Below, one piece after another: positions 39,086 through 51,599 of a DNA stretch of 64,000 nucleotides (its first letter is position 1; each line of letters starts with the position of its first letter). The notes beneath the pieces are model-generated. The model searched no databases. It was not told the origin of the DNA and saw only the letters and a list, made by a program, of their open reading frames with translations. The translations under genes were made by a program, and so were the position numbers. The stretch is from Siphonodentalium dalli (Eukaryota > Mollusca > Scaphopoda > Gadilida > Siphonodentaliidae). The DNA is taken from positions 261,426,077 to 261,490,076 of the forward strand of contig CP136061.1 of assembly GCA_032622095.1 (NCBI GenBank), written 5' to 3'.

Positions 39086-40537
39086 CAAACTTTTGTGAAA
39101 GAAAACTCAATTAAGGTTAGCCTTATTTCCGAGAAGATTAATCTTTTGTCACATTTTAGGGTGCGATCAATTCCACTATTATCTCAAAGCTCACAAATCG
39201 TTTTAAGACTCAATATTTTTTATTTTATAACTTACTGTTGGGGACACAATGGGAGTAATTTAGATAACTAAACTGGCAAATACATGTACATGTACGATTG
39301 TAACAATGGGACTGTAACATTTTTATGGTATCTTATATCATTTTAAATAACAAGAATATAATACTTCTGGATTGTGAATTAAACGGATATGGCTCATTCG
39401 ATCTTCCAAATTTTGACTACATAATTTGGAAGGAGATACGTAAATACATGAAATATTGATGTAGCAGCTTCATATGATCTGAGAAATACTTGCCATCTAT
39501 TAAATTTTTCACAGAGAAGTGAAACACTCTTTATTTTTACCACATCAGGAACTGACTAACAGGGAATACAATTAAATGTACTCTTTTCTATTTCATGCCG
39601 TGCACATGATTGTTGTTTGTCTGGGATGCAAACACTTTGTTCAAATTGTATTTTTTAATGATTTCAATGCATCATTCTGGGACATATAATACATGTAGAA
39701 AGGTAGTTCCAAGTATATTTATCTACCGATTTCGATATTGTGGGGGGGGGGATTCAAAAGCAAAGTACATATTTTTAAGAGTATTCTGGAGTGCAAACTG
39801 ACATGTGGCTTTAAGATATTATGAGTATTAATTAGAGAAAATAGCTATGGTCTGTATTTAATTGAAAGTATATGGTATGCTGTAAGCCTGGTCATAAAAC
39901 TCTCATAAAAACAAATTTCATTGCCACTTACAATAAGAACTCTGTGTTTCACCTATAATCTAGTGTCCACAGTATCTATGATTCATACATAGATTTATGT
40001 GCCTGGTCTCCAACAAAAAGCTCATTATATTCAACAGATGGTATACATGATGTTGAAGTCATAAATCTTGTATTTTATCGCCAACAATATTTAAATGTTT
40101 TAAAAACCAGTTATAAAAGTTCTGTTATGCCTCTGGGGTGAAAACCATAAAAATATTTGTAACTGCCATAAACATTTGGTCACTTAGCTGGCCTGTGAAC
40201 GTGATGAATTATCCAGGTTGTAGTTCACGCAACATTGACACTGATGAGTGGTGTTAAGTGTTCCTTCCAATATTTATTTTGACGCTTGGGCAGCTAATGT
40301 TGCTTAAATGGACATTAAATTATAAGAAATGTGACAAGATTTTTCAAAAATGTTCAATGGGTGCAGAACAGTCAACCATGAGATGTCATTAGAACCCTGC
40401 AATTATGGTTTCAACCTGAAGGGTTAGTTTATTTACAAGTTTCGCTGTACATTGGCCAATATCTTATTATGTGAATGTGTCCGTTTGGAGCAGTAAAATC
40501 ATCTGACTTCCCATCACGTTCATCTCTGGCATTACCA
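39086..40537. other. No gene or repeat recognised
   Basis: AT-rich, low-complexity sequence with a G9 run near 39740. Only short open frames without recognisable content. Confidence 0.5.
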
Positions 40538-40541
40538 TTAA

Positions 40542-40917
40542 CCCTTTACCCAACAAACCGGCCAAAACCGGCCAAATAAAGCTTCAACAGCCTAAATTAT
40601 CTTCGGTCTGTCTCAGTAAAACCATACACATATGGATATCATTGGAACCGGCTCATTGACCACATTGTGATAGTTACAGTTATGCCCTGTGCCAATGCAT
40701 TCTCTTATATATGCCATTCTCTCATAGGTCGCCTCGCATATATAAGAGAATGCATTGGCCCAACACTTTTTACCATTTTTTCTTACATTCTTTAACAATT
40801 TTATAATTTTTAATGTGTTAAGCCAATGCATTCTCTTATATATGCGAGGCGACCTATGGTCGACTCGCATATATAAGAGAATGCATTGGCACAGGGGCCG
40901 TTCTGTTGGGTAAAGGG
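40542..40917. mobile_element. Family B piggyBac-like MITE, 376 bp
   Basis: Flanked on both sides by TTAA (40538-40541, 40918-40921), with termini CCCTTTACCCAACA and the reverse complement TGTTGGGTAAAGGG. TTAA duplications with CCCTTT-type ends are the hallmark of piggyBac elements. Inside are two hairpins made of TGCCAATGCATTCTCTTATA arms around GTCGACC/GGTCGCC loops, separated by an A/T-rich spacer with TTCTTACATTCTTTAACA. Non-coding. Confidence 0.9.
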
Positions 40918-40921
40918 TTAA

Positions 40922-41270
40922 GTTACAATTTATGCATGGTGGGCTGACATCACCAAATTCACCCTCTGGGAACCTCAACTGCTATGGGAGACCTAGGATC
41001 AGATGAAGTTGCCCAGTTGAAGTTGGTGATATTCACCCATTAGTCACCTCAATTATGCAATTTAATTTAATATATGAAAATAAGGAGATATAGAAACTGA
41101 ACAGAAGAAAAAAAGTAACTAAAAACAATGTTAATTGGAGACTATATATACTTCTCAGAAGATGAGGCTAAAGCAGAATGAGGTGCCCATAGGATGGATT
41201 TGGTGATGCTGGCCCACTAAATTCACCCTCTGGGGGCCTCATTCTGCAAATGACAGACATACCGTTTCAG
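40922..41270. mobile_element. Family A long-form copy, degraded, reverse orientation
   Basis: Carries the family A middle in reverse order (CATAATTGAGG-type and TTACTTTTT motifs as AAAAAGTAACTAAAAACAAT and TCAGAAGATGAGGCTAAAGC). The right arm is GCAGAATGAGGTGCCCATAG ... CATTCTGCAAATGACAGACA. The terminal CAAGCCTTG ends are lost. It abuts the family B element directly. Confidence 0.65.
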
Positions 41271-41829
41271 TACATGTACTGAGTACTTTAAAGATGAACT
41301 TCATCACTTGGCTACTAAAGCTATTTATTCTGATTAGCCTTTTAAACCTGCAAGAAAGTTTAAACAAACAATCTTATTTGCTGGGTATGTCTCAAGCATA
41401 TTCTCTTTGCCAAGTAAAATATGACAATTCACCTGTCTACATGTTTGCAATTCCAAATAAATGGTTTAACAAGTTTGGCTCATGAGCTCAATTACATAAG
41501 CCACATTGTTTCGAGTTTCGAAGAGGAATGTCGAGTGACCATTTGTGAATAAAAAATTCTGGATATTTTCTATGTTCCATCAAAATTGAATTAAATCTTG
41601 AACCATCAATATCAGGGAGAGCATCGCCAAATAAAGGTGAGTTTGAACCTTGCTTTGTGAAACGCTGTGCACCCATCATCAGGCGAGAGAATTTATATTT
41701 TTGGTTTACAAATCCGGCGTACCAAATTTTTCGAAAATTGAAAGAAAACAAATCCAAATTGCTGAATTTTTTTCCCCCACCCACTATAAAAATTGAAACG
41801 TGTATGTATGTATGTATTAGTACATTTGT
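41271..41829. other. No gene confirmed; one signal-peptide-like short ORF
   Basis: A 63-codon open frame at 41294-41485 (+) begins MNFITWLLKLFILISLLNLQ, hydrophobic enough to look like a signal peptide. It has no homologue that I recognise and no splice or upstream context, so it is not called as a gene. A GTATGTATGTATGTA run lies near 41802. Confidence 0.4.
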
Positions 41830-42396
41830 TGACCCGCCATATCAAATCCAGTCGTAAGTCGGGATTTTTTTTACCCTGTGCCAATGCATTCTCTTATATA
41901 TGCGAGTCGACCATAGGCTGCCTCGCATATATAAGAGAATGCATTGGCCTAACAATATTTTACAATTTTAATAATTTTTTCTTGTATTCTTTAACAATTT
42001 TATAATTTCACCCATACAGAGCCCATGCAAACATGAGCAGACAACACTCTTCTATAGCTTCTATATATGTGTGGGGCTCCCTGCAGGGTAATGGATGTTT
42101 TTTATTTTATGTCCTAAAAATTGTAAGAAACATTTATTTAAAAAATTGTTAGGCCAATATATAGAAGCATATAGAAGGGTGTCGACTGCTCATGTTTGTC
42201 TGGGGCTCTGTATGGGTGAAATTATAAAATTGTTAAAGAATACAAGAAAAAAATATTAAAATTGTAAAAAATTGTTAGGCCAATTGCATTCTCTTATATA
42301 TGCGAGGCGACCTATGGTCGACTCTCATATATAAGAAAATGCATTGGCACAGGGTAAAAAAATCCCGACTTACGACTGGATTTGGTATGGCGGGTC
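41830..42396. mobile_element. 567-bp inverted-repeat element with family B core
   Basis: Termini TGACCCGCCATATCAAATCC and its near-exact reverse complement, each continuing about 45 bp into the element (CGTAAGTCGGGATTTTTT). Inside are the family B hairpins at both flanks (ATGCATTCTCTTATATATGC) and a second inner inverted repeat (ACCCATACAGAGCCCATGC against GGGCTCTGTATGGGTG). The flanks CATTTGT and CATTAGT suggest an imperfect target duplication. The B core sits within ends that are not CCCTTT/TTAA. Confidence 0.75.
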
Positions 42397-43368
42397 ACAT
42401 TAGTATGTATTAGTATGTATTAGTATGTATTTGTATGTTACATAATTGTAGGCTTTGGAACAAGCCATGTTTGTTTAACTTAAAGTTTCAATCACAAAAT
42501 TATGTAATAAGAAAATACCCCAAAAATTAATTAATATCTTTAGAAGTAAGTTGTTAAATACTCCCGGGATTTCCTTTTAATTAAATTAATTAGGCAAAGA
42601 ATCAGTGATATTCATTACCAGTAATTCTTGTTAAAAATACACAGCTGTCCACTGGGGAATAATACAACAAACACAAAACCAAAAAAAGAAAATCTTTAGG
42701 TTGATTTAATTGATAGAAATAATACCGTTTGGGCCTTCTAATTATAATAGCTTGACCATTATGCCTAGGCCCATTGTAAGAACTTATTTCATTGTGTCCA
42801 ACAGTGTGAGACTCATAATGACCGGACCCTGGGGCAGCGTCCCATTGTTTTGTATAGGTGAGGTACGGGGTAATGGCTACTTTAGTAGTACTTCCATACA
42901 GACAATACATTAGTAGTAGGTCGTATCATTTATTGATATCTACAAACTATTTTGCTCCACCAAATGACCCCTTCTATTATCAAAGAACGCACTGGAGGCA
43001 GTTTCGCTTGTAATAATCATTAGCCATACTTTTAAGAAAGCCGCCTCCCACTTTATATATATACTGGTATAATACTGCGTGGTGTCCTCATTTACTCTCA
43101 GAGTTGTTCAGAGTGCATCTGTTCCCATTGTTGGGGTGTTTCTCTATGTTGTTTTGATTTTATAATTCTTGATTTCTGGAATTTACTAGGTCTCCGATTA
43201 AAGGAGATCATGATATTTGTGTTGGTGAGTTTAATTTATTATTGTATCATGGTCTTACAAGATACTAGTACACTTCTGAGTTGCATGTTGGACCATCTTG
43301 GCTTGTGCCTTTTCTAATTTCCTTGGTTCATATGCTATAATTCACTTTAAAACTTCAAAATTATTGCA
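42397..43368. other. Mostly unique; 10-bp tandem at left edge
   Basis: ATTAGTATGT-type units repeat about four times at 42400-42438. The rest shows no gene or repeat I recognise. Confidence 0.5.
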
Positions 43369-43569
43369 CAGTAATGCCCTAAATAATCGACTCCTTAACC
43401 ACAGCAGAATTATGGGTAATTTTTCAGGATTTAGCAGTGGATTTAGTCGGAAATACTGGTATGGCTTGTTGGTATGGCAACAAGCCATATTTCTGACTAA
43501 ATCCTAAAAAATTACCGATATATTGTAATTATGCTGTGGTTAAGGAGTTGATTATTTAGGGCATTACTG
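43369..43569. mobile_element. Family C Tc1/mariner-like MITE, 201 bp
   Basis: CAGTAATGCCCTAAATAATC on the left and its reverse complement on the right. TA follows the right end; the left flank is CA, a one-base change from TA. The loop contains an extra segment with TATGGCTTGTTGGTATGGC. Non-coding. Confidence 0.85.
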
Positions 43570-43572
43570 TAA

Positions 43573-43799
43573 CCCTTCCATGACTGGAGCTTCCTGAAAT
43601 TTTGCGAAAACCCTGTACAAATGCATTCTCTTATATATATGCGAGTATCCCATAGGGAGAGTATATTCCCAGTATATGTCAGTATACTCTCTTATATAAT
43701 CACTTAGAATCCCTATGGGAGACTCATATATATAAGAGAATGTACTGTCACAGGATCTTTAATACTGCCCCAGCGCAGCTACCGTCATGAAAGCTAGGG
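43573..43799. mobile_element. Family B-related element, 227 bp
   Basis: Begins CCCTTCCATGACTGGAGC and ends GTCATGAAAGCTAGGG before TTAA (43800-43803). The central hairpin has ATTCTCTTATATATATGCGA and TATATATAAGAGAATG arms. The left TTAA is replaced by TGTAA, because the family C element abuts it (see findings). Confidence 0.7.
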
Positions 43800-43810
43800 T
43801 TAACTCTTAA

Positions 43811-44192
43811 CCCTTTACCCAACAAACCGGTCAAAAACGCCCAAATAAAGCTGCAACAGCCTAAATTATCTTGGGTCTGTCTCAATAAAACCATACAAAT
43901 ATGGATATCATTGGAACCGGCTCATTGACCACATTGTGATGGTTACAGTTATGCCCTGTGCCAATGCATTCTCTTATATATGCGAGTCGACCATAGGTCG
44001 CCTCGCATATATAAGAGAATGCATTGGCCTAAACAAAATATTTTTTAAACATTTTTTCTTACATTCTTTAACAACTTTATAATTTTTAATGTGTTAAGCC
44101 AATGCATTCTCTTATATATGCGAGGTGACCTATGGTCGACTCGCATATATAAGAGAATGCATTGGCACAGGGCCCTTCTGTTGGGTAAAGGG
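43811..44192. mobile_element. Family B piggyBac-like MITE, 382 bp
   Basis: TTAA on both sides (43807-43810, 44193-44196), termini CCCTTTACCCAACA and TGTTGGGTAAAGGG. Very similar along its whole length to the copy at 40542-40917, including both internal hairpins and the CATACAAATATGGATATCAT segment. Non-coding. Confidence 0.9.
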
Positions 44193-44332
44193 TTAATGCC
44201 TCTGAGACCACGACCATTGTCAGGGCATATACGGTATTTCATCTGATTTTGCGAGAATCCATGCATACTTTTTCACGAGAATCGGGGTAATTTACGAGAA
44301 TCTATATGTCGAAATATAAGCCCTGATTGGGT

Positions 44333-47300
44333 TAAAATTTCACTGCTTAATAAATCCCTATGAGCTATATTACCCCTCAGCTTTCATGTATTGAGTTAAA
44401 ATTTCACTGCTTAATAAATCCCTATGAGCTACATGTAGGGTTTATGCCTCTGAGATGCGGACCATTGGGTTAATATTTCACTGCTTAATAAATCCCTATG
44501 AACTATATGTATATGTAGGGTTTATGCCTCTGAGATGCCGACCATTGGGTTAATATTTCACTGCTAATGAATCCCTATGAACTATATGTAGGGTTTATGC
44601 CTCTGAGATGCCGACCATTGGGTTAATATTTCACTGCTAATGAATCCCTATGAACTATATGTAGGGTTTATGCCTCTGAGATGCCGACCATTGGGTTAAT
44701 ATTTCACTGCTTATGAATCCCTATGAACTATATGTAGGGTTTATGCCTCTGAGATGCGGACCATTGGGTTAATATTTCACTGCTTAATAAATCCCTATGA
44801 ACTATATGTAGGGTTTATGCCTATGAGATGCCGACCATTGGGTTAATATTTCACTGCTAATAAATCCCTATGAACTATATGTAGGGTTTATGCCTCTGAG
44901 ATGCCGACCATTGGGTTAATATTTCACTGCTTATGAATCCCTATGAACTATATGTAGGGTTTATGCCTATGAGATGCCGACCATTGGGTTAATATTTCAG
45001 TGCTAATGAATCCCTATGAACTATATGTATATGTAGGGTTTATGCCTCTGAGATGCGGACCATTGGGTTAATATTTCACTGCTTATGAATCCCTATGAAC
45101 TATATGTAGGGTTTATGCCTCTGAGATGCCGACCATTGGGTTAATATTTCACTGCTTATGAATCCCTATGAACTATATGTAGGGTTTATGCCTATGAGAT
45201 GCCGACCATTGGGTTAATATTTCACTGCTAATGAATCCCTATGAGCTACATGTAGGGTTTATGCCTATGAGATGCCGACCATTGGGTTAATATTTCACTG
45301 CTAATGAATCCCTATGAGCTACATGTATATGTAGGGTTTATGCCTATGAGATGCCGACCATTGGGTTAATATTTCACTGCTTATGAATCCCTATGAACTA
45401 TATGTAGGGTTTATGCCTATGAGATGCCGACCATTGGGTTAATATTTCACTGCTAATGAATCCCTATGAACTATATGTAGGGTTTATGCCTATGAGATGC
45501 CGACCATTGGGTTAATATTTCACTGCTAATGAATCCCTATGAGCTACATGTATATGTAGGGTTTATGCCTATGAGATGCCGACCATTGGGTTAATATTTC
45601 ACTGCTAATGAATCCCTATGAACTATATGTAGGGTGTATGCCTCTGAGATGCCGACCATTGGGTTAATATTTCACTGCTTAATAAATCCCTATGAACTAT
45701 ATGTAGGGTTTATGCCTCTGAGATGCGGACCATTGGGTTAATATTTCACTGCTAATGAATCCCTATGAACTATATGTAGGGTTTATGCCTCTGAGATGCC
45801 GACCATTGGGTTAATATTTCACTGCTCATGAATCCCTATGAACTATATGTAGGGTTTATGCCTATGAGATGCCGACCATTGGGTTAATATTTCACTGCTA
45901 ATGAATCCCTATGAACTATATGTAGGGTTTATGCCTCTGAGATGCCGACCATTGGGTTAATATTTCACTGCTAATGAATCCCTATGAGCTACATGTAGGG
46001 TTTATGCCTCTGAGATGCCGACCATTGGGTTAATATTTCACTGCTAATGAATCCCTATGAGCTACATGTAGGGTTTATGCCTCCGAGATGCCGACCATTG
46101 GGTTAATATTTCACTGCTAATGAATCCCTATGAACTATATGTAGGGTTTATGCCTATGAGATGCCGACCATTGGGTTAATATTTCACTGCTTATGAATCC
46201 CTATGAACTATATGTAGGGTTTATGCCTATGAGATGCCGACCATTGGGTTAATATTTCACTGCTTATGAATCCCTATGAACTATATGTAGGGTTTATGCC
46301 TCTGAGATGCCGACCATTGGGTTAATATTTCACTGCTTATGAATCCCTATGAACTATATGTAGGGTTTATGCCTATGAGATGCCGACCATTGGGTTAATA
46401 TTTCACTGCTTATGAATCCCTATGAACTATATGTAGGGTTTATGCCTATGAGATGCCGACCATTGGGTTAATATTTCACTGCTTATGAATCCCTATGAAC
46501 TATATGTAGGGTTTATGCCTCTGAGATGCCGACCATTGGGTTAATATTTCACTGCTTATGAATCCCTATGAACTATATGTATATGTAGGGTTTATGCCTC
46601 TGAGATGCCGACCATTGGGTTAATATTTCACTGCTTAATAAATCCCTATGAACTATATGTAGGGTTTATGCCTCTGAGATGCCGACCATTGGGTTAATAT
46701 CTCACTGCTAATGAATCCCTATGAACTATATGTATATGTAGGGTTTATGCCTCTGAGATGCCGACCATTGGGTTAATATTTCACTGCTTATGAATCCCTA
46801 TGAGCTATATGTATATGTAGGGTTTATGCCTCTGAGATGCCGACCATTGGGTTAATATTTCACTGCTTATGAATCCCTATGAACTATATGTAGGGTTTAT
46901 GCCTATGAGATGCCGACCATTGGGTTAATATTTCACTGCTAATGAATCCCTATGAGCTACATGTAGGGTTTATGCCTCTGAGATGCCGACCATTGGGTTA
47001 ATATTTCACTGCTTATGAATCCCTATGAACTATATGTAGGGTTTATGCCTCTGAGATGCTGACCATTGGGTTAATATTTCACTGCTAATGAATCCCTATG
47101 AACTATATGTAGGGTTTATGCCTCTGAGATGCCGACCATTGGGTTAATATTTCACTGCTTATGAATCCCTATGAACTATATGTAGGGTTTATGCCTATGA
47201 GATGCCGACCATTGGGTTAATATTTCACTGCTAATGAATCCCTATGAACTATATGTAGGGTTTATGCCTCTGAGATGCGGACCATTGGGTTAATATTTCA

Positions 47301-48603
47301 CTGCTAATGAATCCCTATGAACTATATGTAGGGTTTATGCCTCTGAGATGCGGACCATTGGGTTAATATTTCACTGCTAATGAATCCCTATGAACTATAT
47401 GTAGGGTTTATGCCTCTGAGATGCGGACCATTGGGTTAATATTTCACTGCTAATGAATCCCTATGAACTATATGTAGGGTTTATGCCTCTGAGATGCGGA
47501 CCATTGGGTTAATATTTCACTGCTAATGAATCCCTATGAACTATATGTAGGGTTTATGCCTCTGAGATGCGGACCATTTGGTTAATATTTCACTGCTAAT
47601 GAATCCCTATGAACTACATGTAGGGTTTATGCCTCTGAGATGCCGACCATTGGGTTAATATTTCACTGCTAATGAATCCCTATGAACTATATGTAGGGTT
47701 TATGCCTCTGAGATGCCGACCATTGGGTTAATATTTCACTGCTAATGAATCCCTATGAACTATATGTAGGGTTTATGCGTCTGAGATGCCGACCATTGGG
47801 TTAATATTTCACTGCTTATGAATCCCTATGAACTATATGTAGGGTTTATGCCTCTGAGATGCCGACCATTGGGTTAATATTTCACTGCTAATGAATCCCT
47901 ATGAACTACATGTATATGTAGGGTTTATGCCTATGAGATGCCGACCATTGGGTTAATATCTCACTGCTAATGAATCCCTATGAACTATATGTAGGGTTTA
48001 TGCCTATGAGATGCTGACCATTGGGTTAATATTTCACTGCTAATGAATCCCTATGAACTATATGTATATGTAGGGTTTATGCCTCTGAGATGCCGACCAT
48101 TGGGTTAATATTTCACTGCTAATGAATCCCTATGAACTATATGTATATGTAGGGTTTATGCCTCTGAGATGCCGACCATTGGGTTAATATTTCACTGCTA
48201 ATGAATCCCTATGAACTATATGTATATGTAGGGTTTATGCCTATGAGATGCCGACCATTGGGTTAATATTTCACTGCTTATGAATCCCTATGAACTATAT
48301 GTAGGGTTTATGCCTATGAGATGCGGACCATTGGGTTAATATTTCACTGCTAATAAATCCCTATGAACTATATGTAGGGTTTATGCCTCTGAGATGCCGA
48401 CCATTGGGTTAATATTTCACTGCTTATGAATCCCTATGAACTATATGTAGGGTTTATGCCTCTGAGATGCCGACCATTGGGTTAATATTTCACTGCTTAT
48501 GAATCCCTATGAGCTACATGTATATGTAGGGTTTATGCCTCTGAGATGCCGACCATTGGGTTAATATTTCACTGCTTATGAATCCCTATGAGCTATATTA
48601 CTC
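44333..48603. repeat. 4.3 kb satellite array, 73-bp unit
   Basis: About 57 copies of a 73-bp unit containing GGGTTAATATTTCACTGCTA, AATCCCTATGAACTATATG, TAGGGTTTATGCCTCTGAG and ATGCCGACCATT. Recurrent variants are an extra TATATG (79-bp units), CTTA or CTTAATAA for CTAATG, CTATGAG for CTCTGAG, and GCGGACC for GCCGACC. The first full copies at the left and the last copy at the right both run into CTCAGCTTTCATGTATTG (about 44378 and 48605), so the array lies between two copies of its own flank. The unit also matches sequence following the TTAA at 44193 (TGCCTCTGAGACCACGACCA). No reading frame is maintained. Confidence 0.95.
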
Positions 48604-49567
48604 CTCAGCTTTCATGTATTGTTGACTAGTAGATTATAGCCATAAACCACAAATTTGAGGTAATGTAGATAGGGAATCTAACCATTGTAGATTTGAGCAT
48701 ATAGAGATGTTTTAGCCTGATTGCTAACACTTCAATGAAGGGTCCCACAATCTGATAACATTGATGGCCGCACCTATAGTCCTGGTGATTGAAACCCAAC
48801 TCTCCTATACTCCGAGATAAGCCATGTAAAGTGAGAGGGGAGGTGTGAACCAATGTAAATATGACCCACGATTTTCTGTTTTCATCCGCAAATTGAGCAG
48901 AAATATAGCCAGTCTAAATATGTATAGATATTAACCCTTTGGAAATGGTGTATTTCTTCACGGAACTATGTGTCTAATTTTGGGGGTATAAAATGATATT
49001 TTCAGAGCGACCAATCAGCTTCCGTCACAGGGAAATAATTGTTTTCTAAATTATTTAAAACAGGATGTATTATGCTATCGGTCTGTCTGTGCATCCATCC
49101 ATACGTCTGTCTGTCTGCTTTTGGTTTCCAGATGATAACTTTAGGTAGTCTCAATTGAATGGAATGAAATTTGGGTATGTGGGTTTACTATCACAATATA
49201 CAGATCATGTTCGAATTTGGGTTCCACCTGCCAATTTTCACCACAGTTACATGTATGACCCTTTGTTGGAATTACCTAGCTTTAATTTGAACATGAACAG
49301 CTAACTGTAATTGGCTATATTTATAAAATGACACTCTTCAGTTATCATGTACGTCTGAAGTATGACACAAGACGGGTAAAGCACAATGCACTTCCTCCTG
49401 GGTAGAATATTGTAACCATTTAATTAGTGACACTGGCGCTTTAGTGGTGCTTGATAATATAGAGTATGTAAATGCCAGTAAAAGTCAACACATTAAATGT
49501 CATTATCAGCAGTTCGCAGGTTCCATTTCCTCCATTTAAAAAAAAAAATTAACATTGAGGAAACTAT
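48604..49567. other. Mostly unique; fragment of a TCTGTCTG-type repeat
   Basis: The portion 49065-49270 (CATCCATCCATACGTCTGTC, then TGAAATTTGGGTATGTGGG and TGTATGACCCTTTGTTGG) resembles the 5' part of transposon-derived repeats common in molluscs. No inverted ends were found. A 75-codon minus-strand frame at 48626-48853 has no recognised content. Confidence 0.4.
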
Positions 49568-49575
49568 GTATCATT

Positions 49576-49994
49576 CAAGTCTGAATTTAGTGTGCCTGTC
49601 ATTGGCAGAATGAGGTCCCCAGAGGGAGAATTTAGTGACGCTATCCCACTGGGGACCTCATTCTGCTTAGGCCTCATCTGGAAAGTTTCTTTATTATCAA
49701 ATTTTATTATAGAAACTTCTATTTCTTTTTTAGTTTAGTTTCTCTACATGTATATCCCCAAATTGGCAGACGACATATTGCATAATCGAGGTTCCCAATG
49801 GGTGTACATCACAATATTCACCATTTAGGAACTTAAATCTGAGACTGTGTCTCCCACAGCAGATGAGGCCATGCAGAATAAGGTCCACAGAGGGTGAATT
49901 TGGTGATGCTAGCCTGCTATGTGGGATAGCATCACTAAATTCACCCTCTGGGGACCTCATTCTGCAAATGTCAGACACACTAAACTCAGGCTTG
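49576..49994. mobile_element. Family A element, 419-bp long form
   Basis: Perfect 8-bp target duplication GTATCATT (49568-49575 and 49995-50002). Ends are CAAGTCTGAATTTAGTG and CACTAAACTCAGGCTTG. It contains two hairpin arms (CAGAATGAGGTCCCCAGAGG, CACAGAGGGTGAATTTGG) and the long-form middle with CATAATCGAGGTTCCC. Non-coding. Confidence 0.9.
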
Positions 49995-50270
49995 GTATCA
50001 TTGATTTTGTTGATGCCACCGTTTTCAGCCGTTCTTGGGTAATTGTTAACATGAGTGATAATAAACATCAGTGCATATTACATAATTACGTCTCTCATCA
50101 CGTGCATATTACACTCAGTGATGACATGTACTGCACATCATCAGTGCCATATGGGGCAGCTCCATCATCGGTGAAACTAACGATCCATGTGGAAAAACAA
50201 AAATAATGCCATGAAGATGGGAGTCCTAATGCTGTATCCAATTTGTGTCTTTATGGGTTTTATCCATTAA

Positions 50271-50605
50271 CCCTCTCATGATGGGAACTGTGCTGGTGCA
50301 GCATTAAATATCATGTGCCAGTGCATTCTCTTATATACGTGAGTCTCCCATATGGAGCCTTGCATGTATAAGAGAATGCAGTGGCTTACAAGTTCCATGA
50401 CTAGAGCTGCACTGGTGCAGCATTAATGATCATGTGCCAGTGCATTCTCTTATATATGTGAGTCTCCCATATGGAGCCTTACGTGAGTCTCCCATATGGA
50501 GCCTCACATTTATAAGAGAATGCAGTGGCTAGAGCTGCACTGGTGCAGCATTAAATAGTATGTGCCAGGGGATTCTCTTATATATGTGACTCTCCCATGG
50601 GGTAG
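50271..50605. mobile_element. Tandem family B-related hairpin units
   Basis: After TTAA (50267-50270) comes CCCTCTCATGATGGGAACTG, then three successive units with GCTGGTGCAGCATTAA and TGTGCCAGTGCATTCTCTTA. Each is followed wholly or partly by the mirror arm ATAAGAGAATGCAGTGGC. The third unit is truncated at about 50605. The element has been amplified locally, and its right terminus is absent. Confidence 0.7.
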
Positions 50606-50922
50606 AAGAGAAGAGGGGGCATTGGTAGTGGTGATAGTATGAGACTGGTGTGGATTTTTCATTAAGATTGAGTAATAATGATGCTCATATATATGGTAAT
50701 CGTCATGCGTCAGTAGGTACAGAAATAAAAAATTCAGAACAAGAACATATTCAACAGCACTGTCCCAAACAATTCCTATCTCAAGGTTGTTCACTGAATA
50801 TCGTAACATTTAATTTTGACAAAGATAACATTTCGAGTAAGCCTCCCTTGGTTTTATGCTATTTAATAGTTAATCCATGCAACACATAAAACAACATCCC
50901 TCCCCACTCCAAATACCCCTGC

Positions 50923-51245
50923 CCTTAATATCCCCTCGGCTTCAAAGAAATATTTAACATTAGTTTTGACAGCCGCCATTCATATTTCCCAACCCAGATG
51001 GTTAGCTCTTAACCAGATTTTGTTTATACTGTCAGTTATTCCATGCAACATTCTGCCACCCCCACCCCTTTCTATAACCCCACGCCTTTCGATAACCCCC
51101 TGTCCTTAATATCCCCTCTGCTTCAAAGAAATATTTAACATTAGTTTTGACATCCACCATTCATATTTCCCCAACCCAGATGGTTAGCTCTTAACCAGAT
51201 GGTGTTTATGCTGTCAGTCATTCCATGCAACATTGTGCCAACTGT
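50923..51245. repeat. 181-bp tandem duplication
   Basis: The sequence from CCTTAATATCCCCTCGGC at 50923 recurs at 51104. It includes TTCAAAGAAATATTTAACAT, CCAGATGGTTAGCTCTTAAC and CCATGCAACATT; the offset is 181 bp. No recognised function. The surrounding sequence, 50606-50922 and 51246-51599, shows nothing further. Confidence 0.9.
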
Positions 51246-51599
51246 TTCTTTGTTATGCAACAGCTGTTAACACATCCCTGCGTAATGTGATACAAACACC
51301 AGTAATTTGTCACCTAATTAATATTCATAATCTGTTGCATTCACTCATGAATTATTCATTTATCAGTATTCACCTGTAGGCTGCATCGTTTGTCAATTCA
51401 ATAAATAGACAGAATGTAGACAATTCTTATAATGCAAAACCAGTGTCCTTAGAAACTAAATAAAGTAATGGCTTAATCAAAGGCTTAATTGGTTATAAAA
51501 ACAAAGTTTCATTCACAATGGTGCCTTAAGGAGGAAAATCATTGTGTTTTTCTGTTAATGGTACCTGTAGATCTGATCTGTGTCAACATTAACCTCAGG

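Noticed and set aside
44333-48603. Coding or RNA gene in the 73-bp array
   Set aside because: The unit length is not divisible by 3, stops occur in every frame, and no conserved secondary structure was seen beyond the short TATATG repeats.
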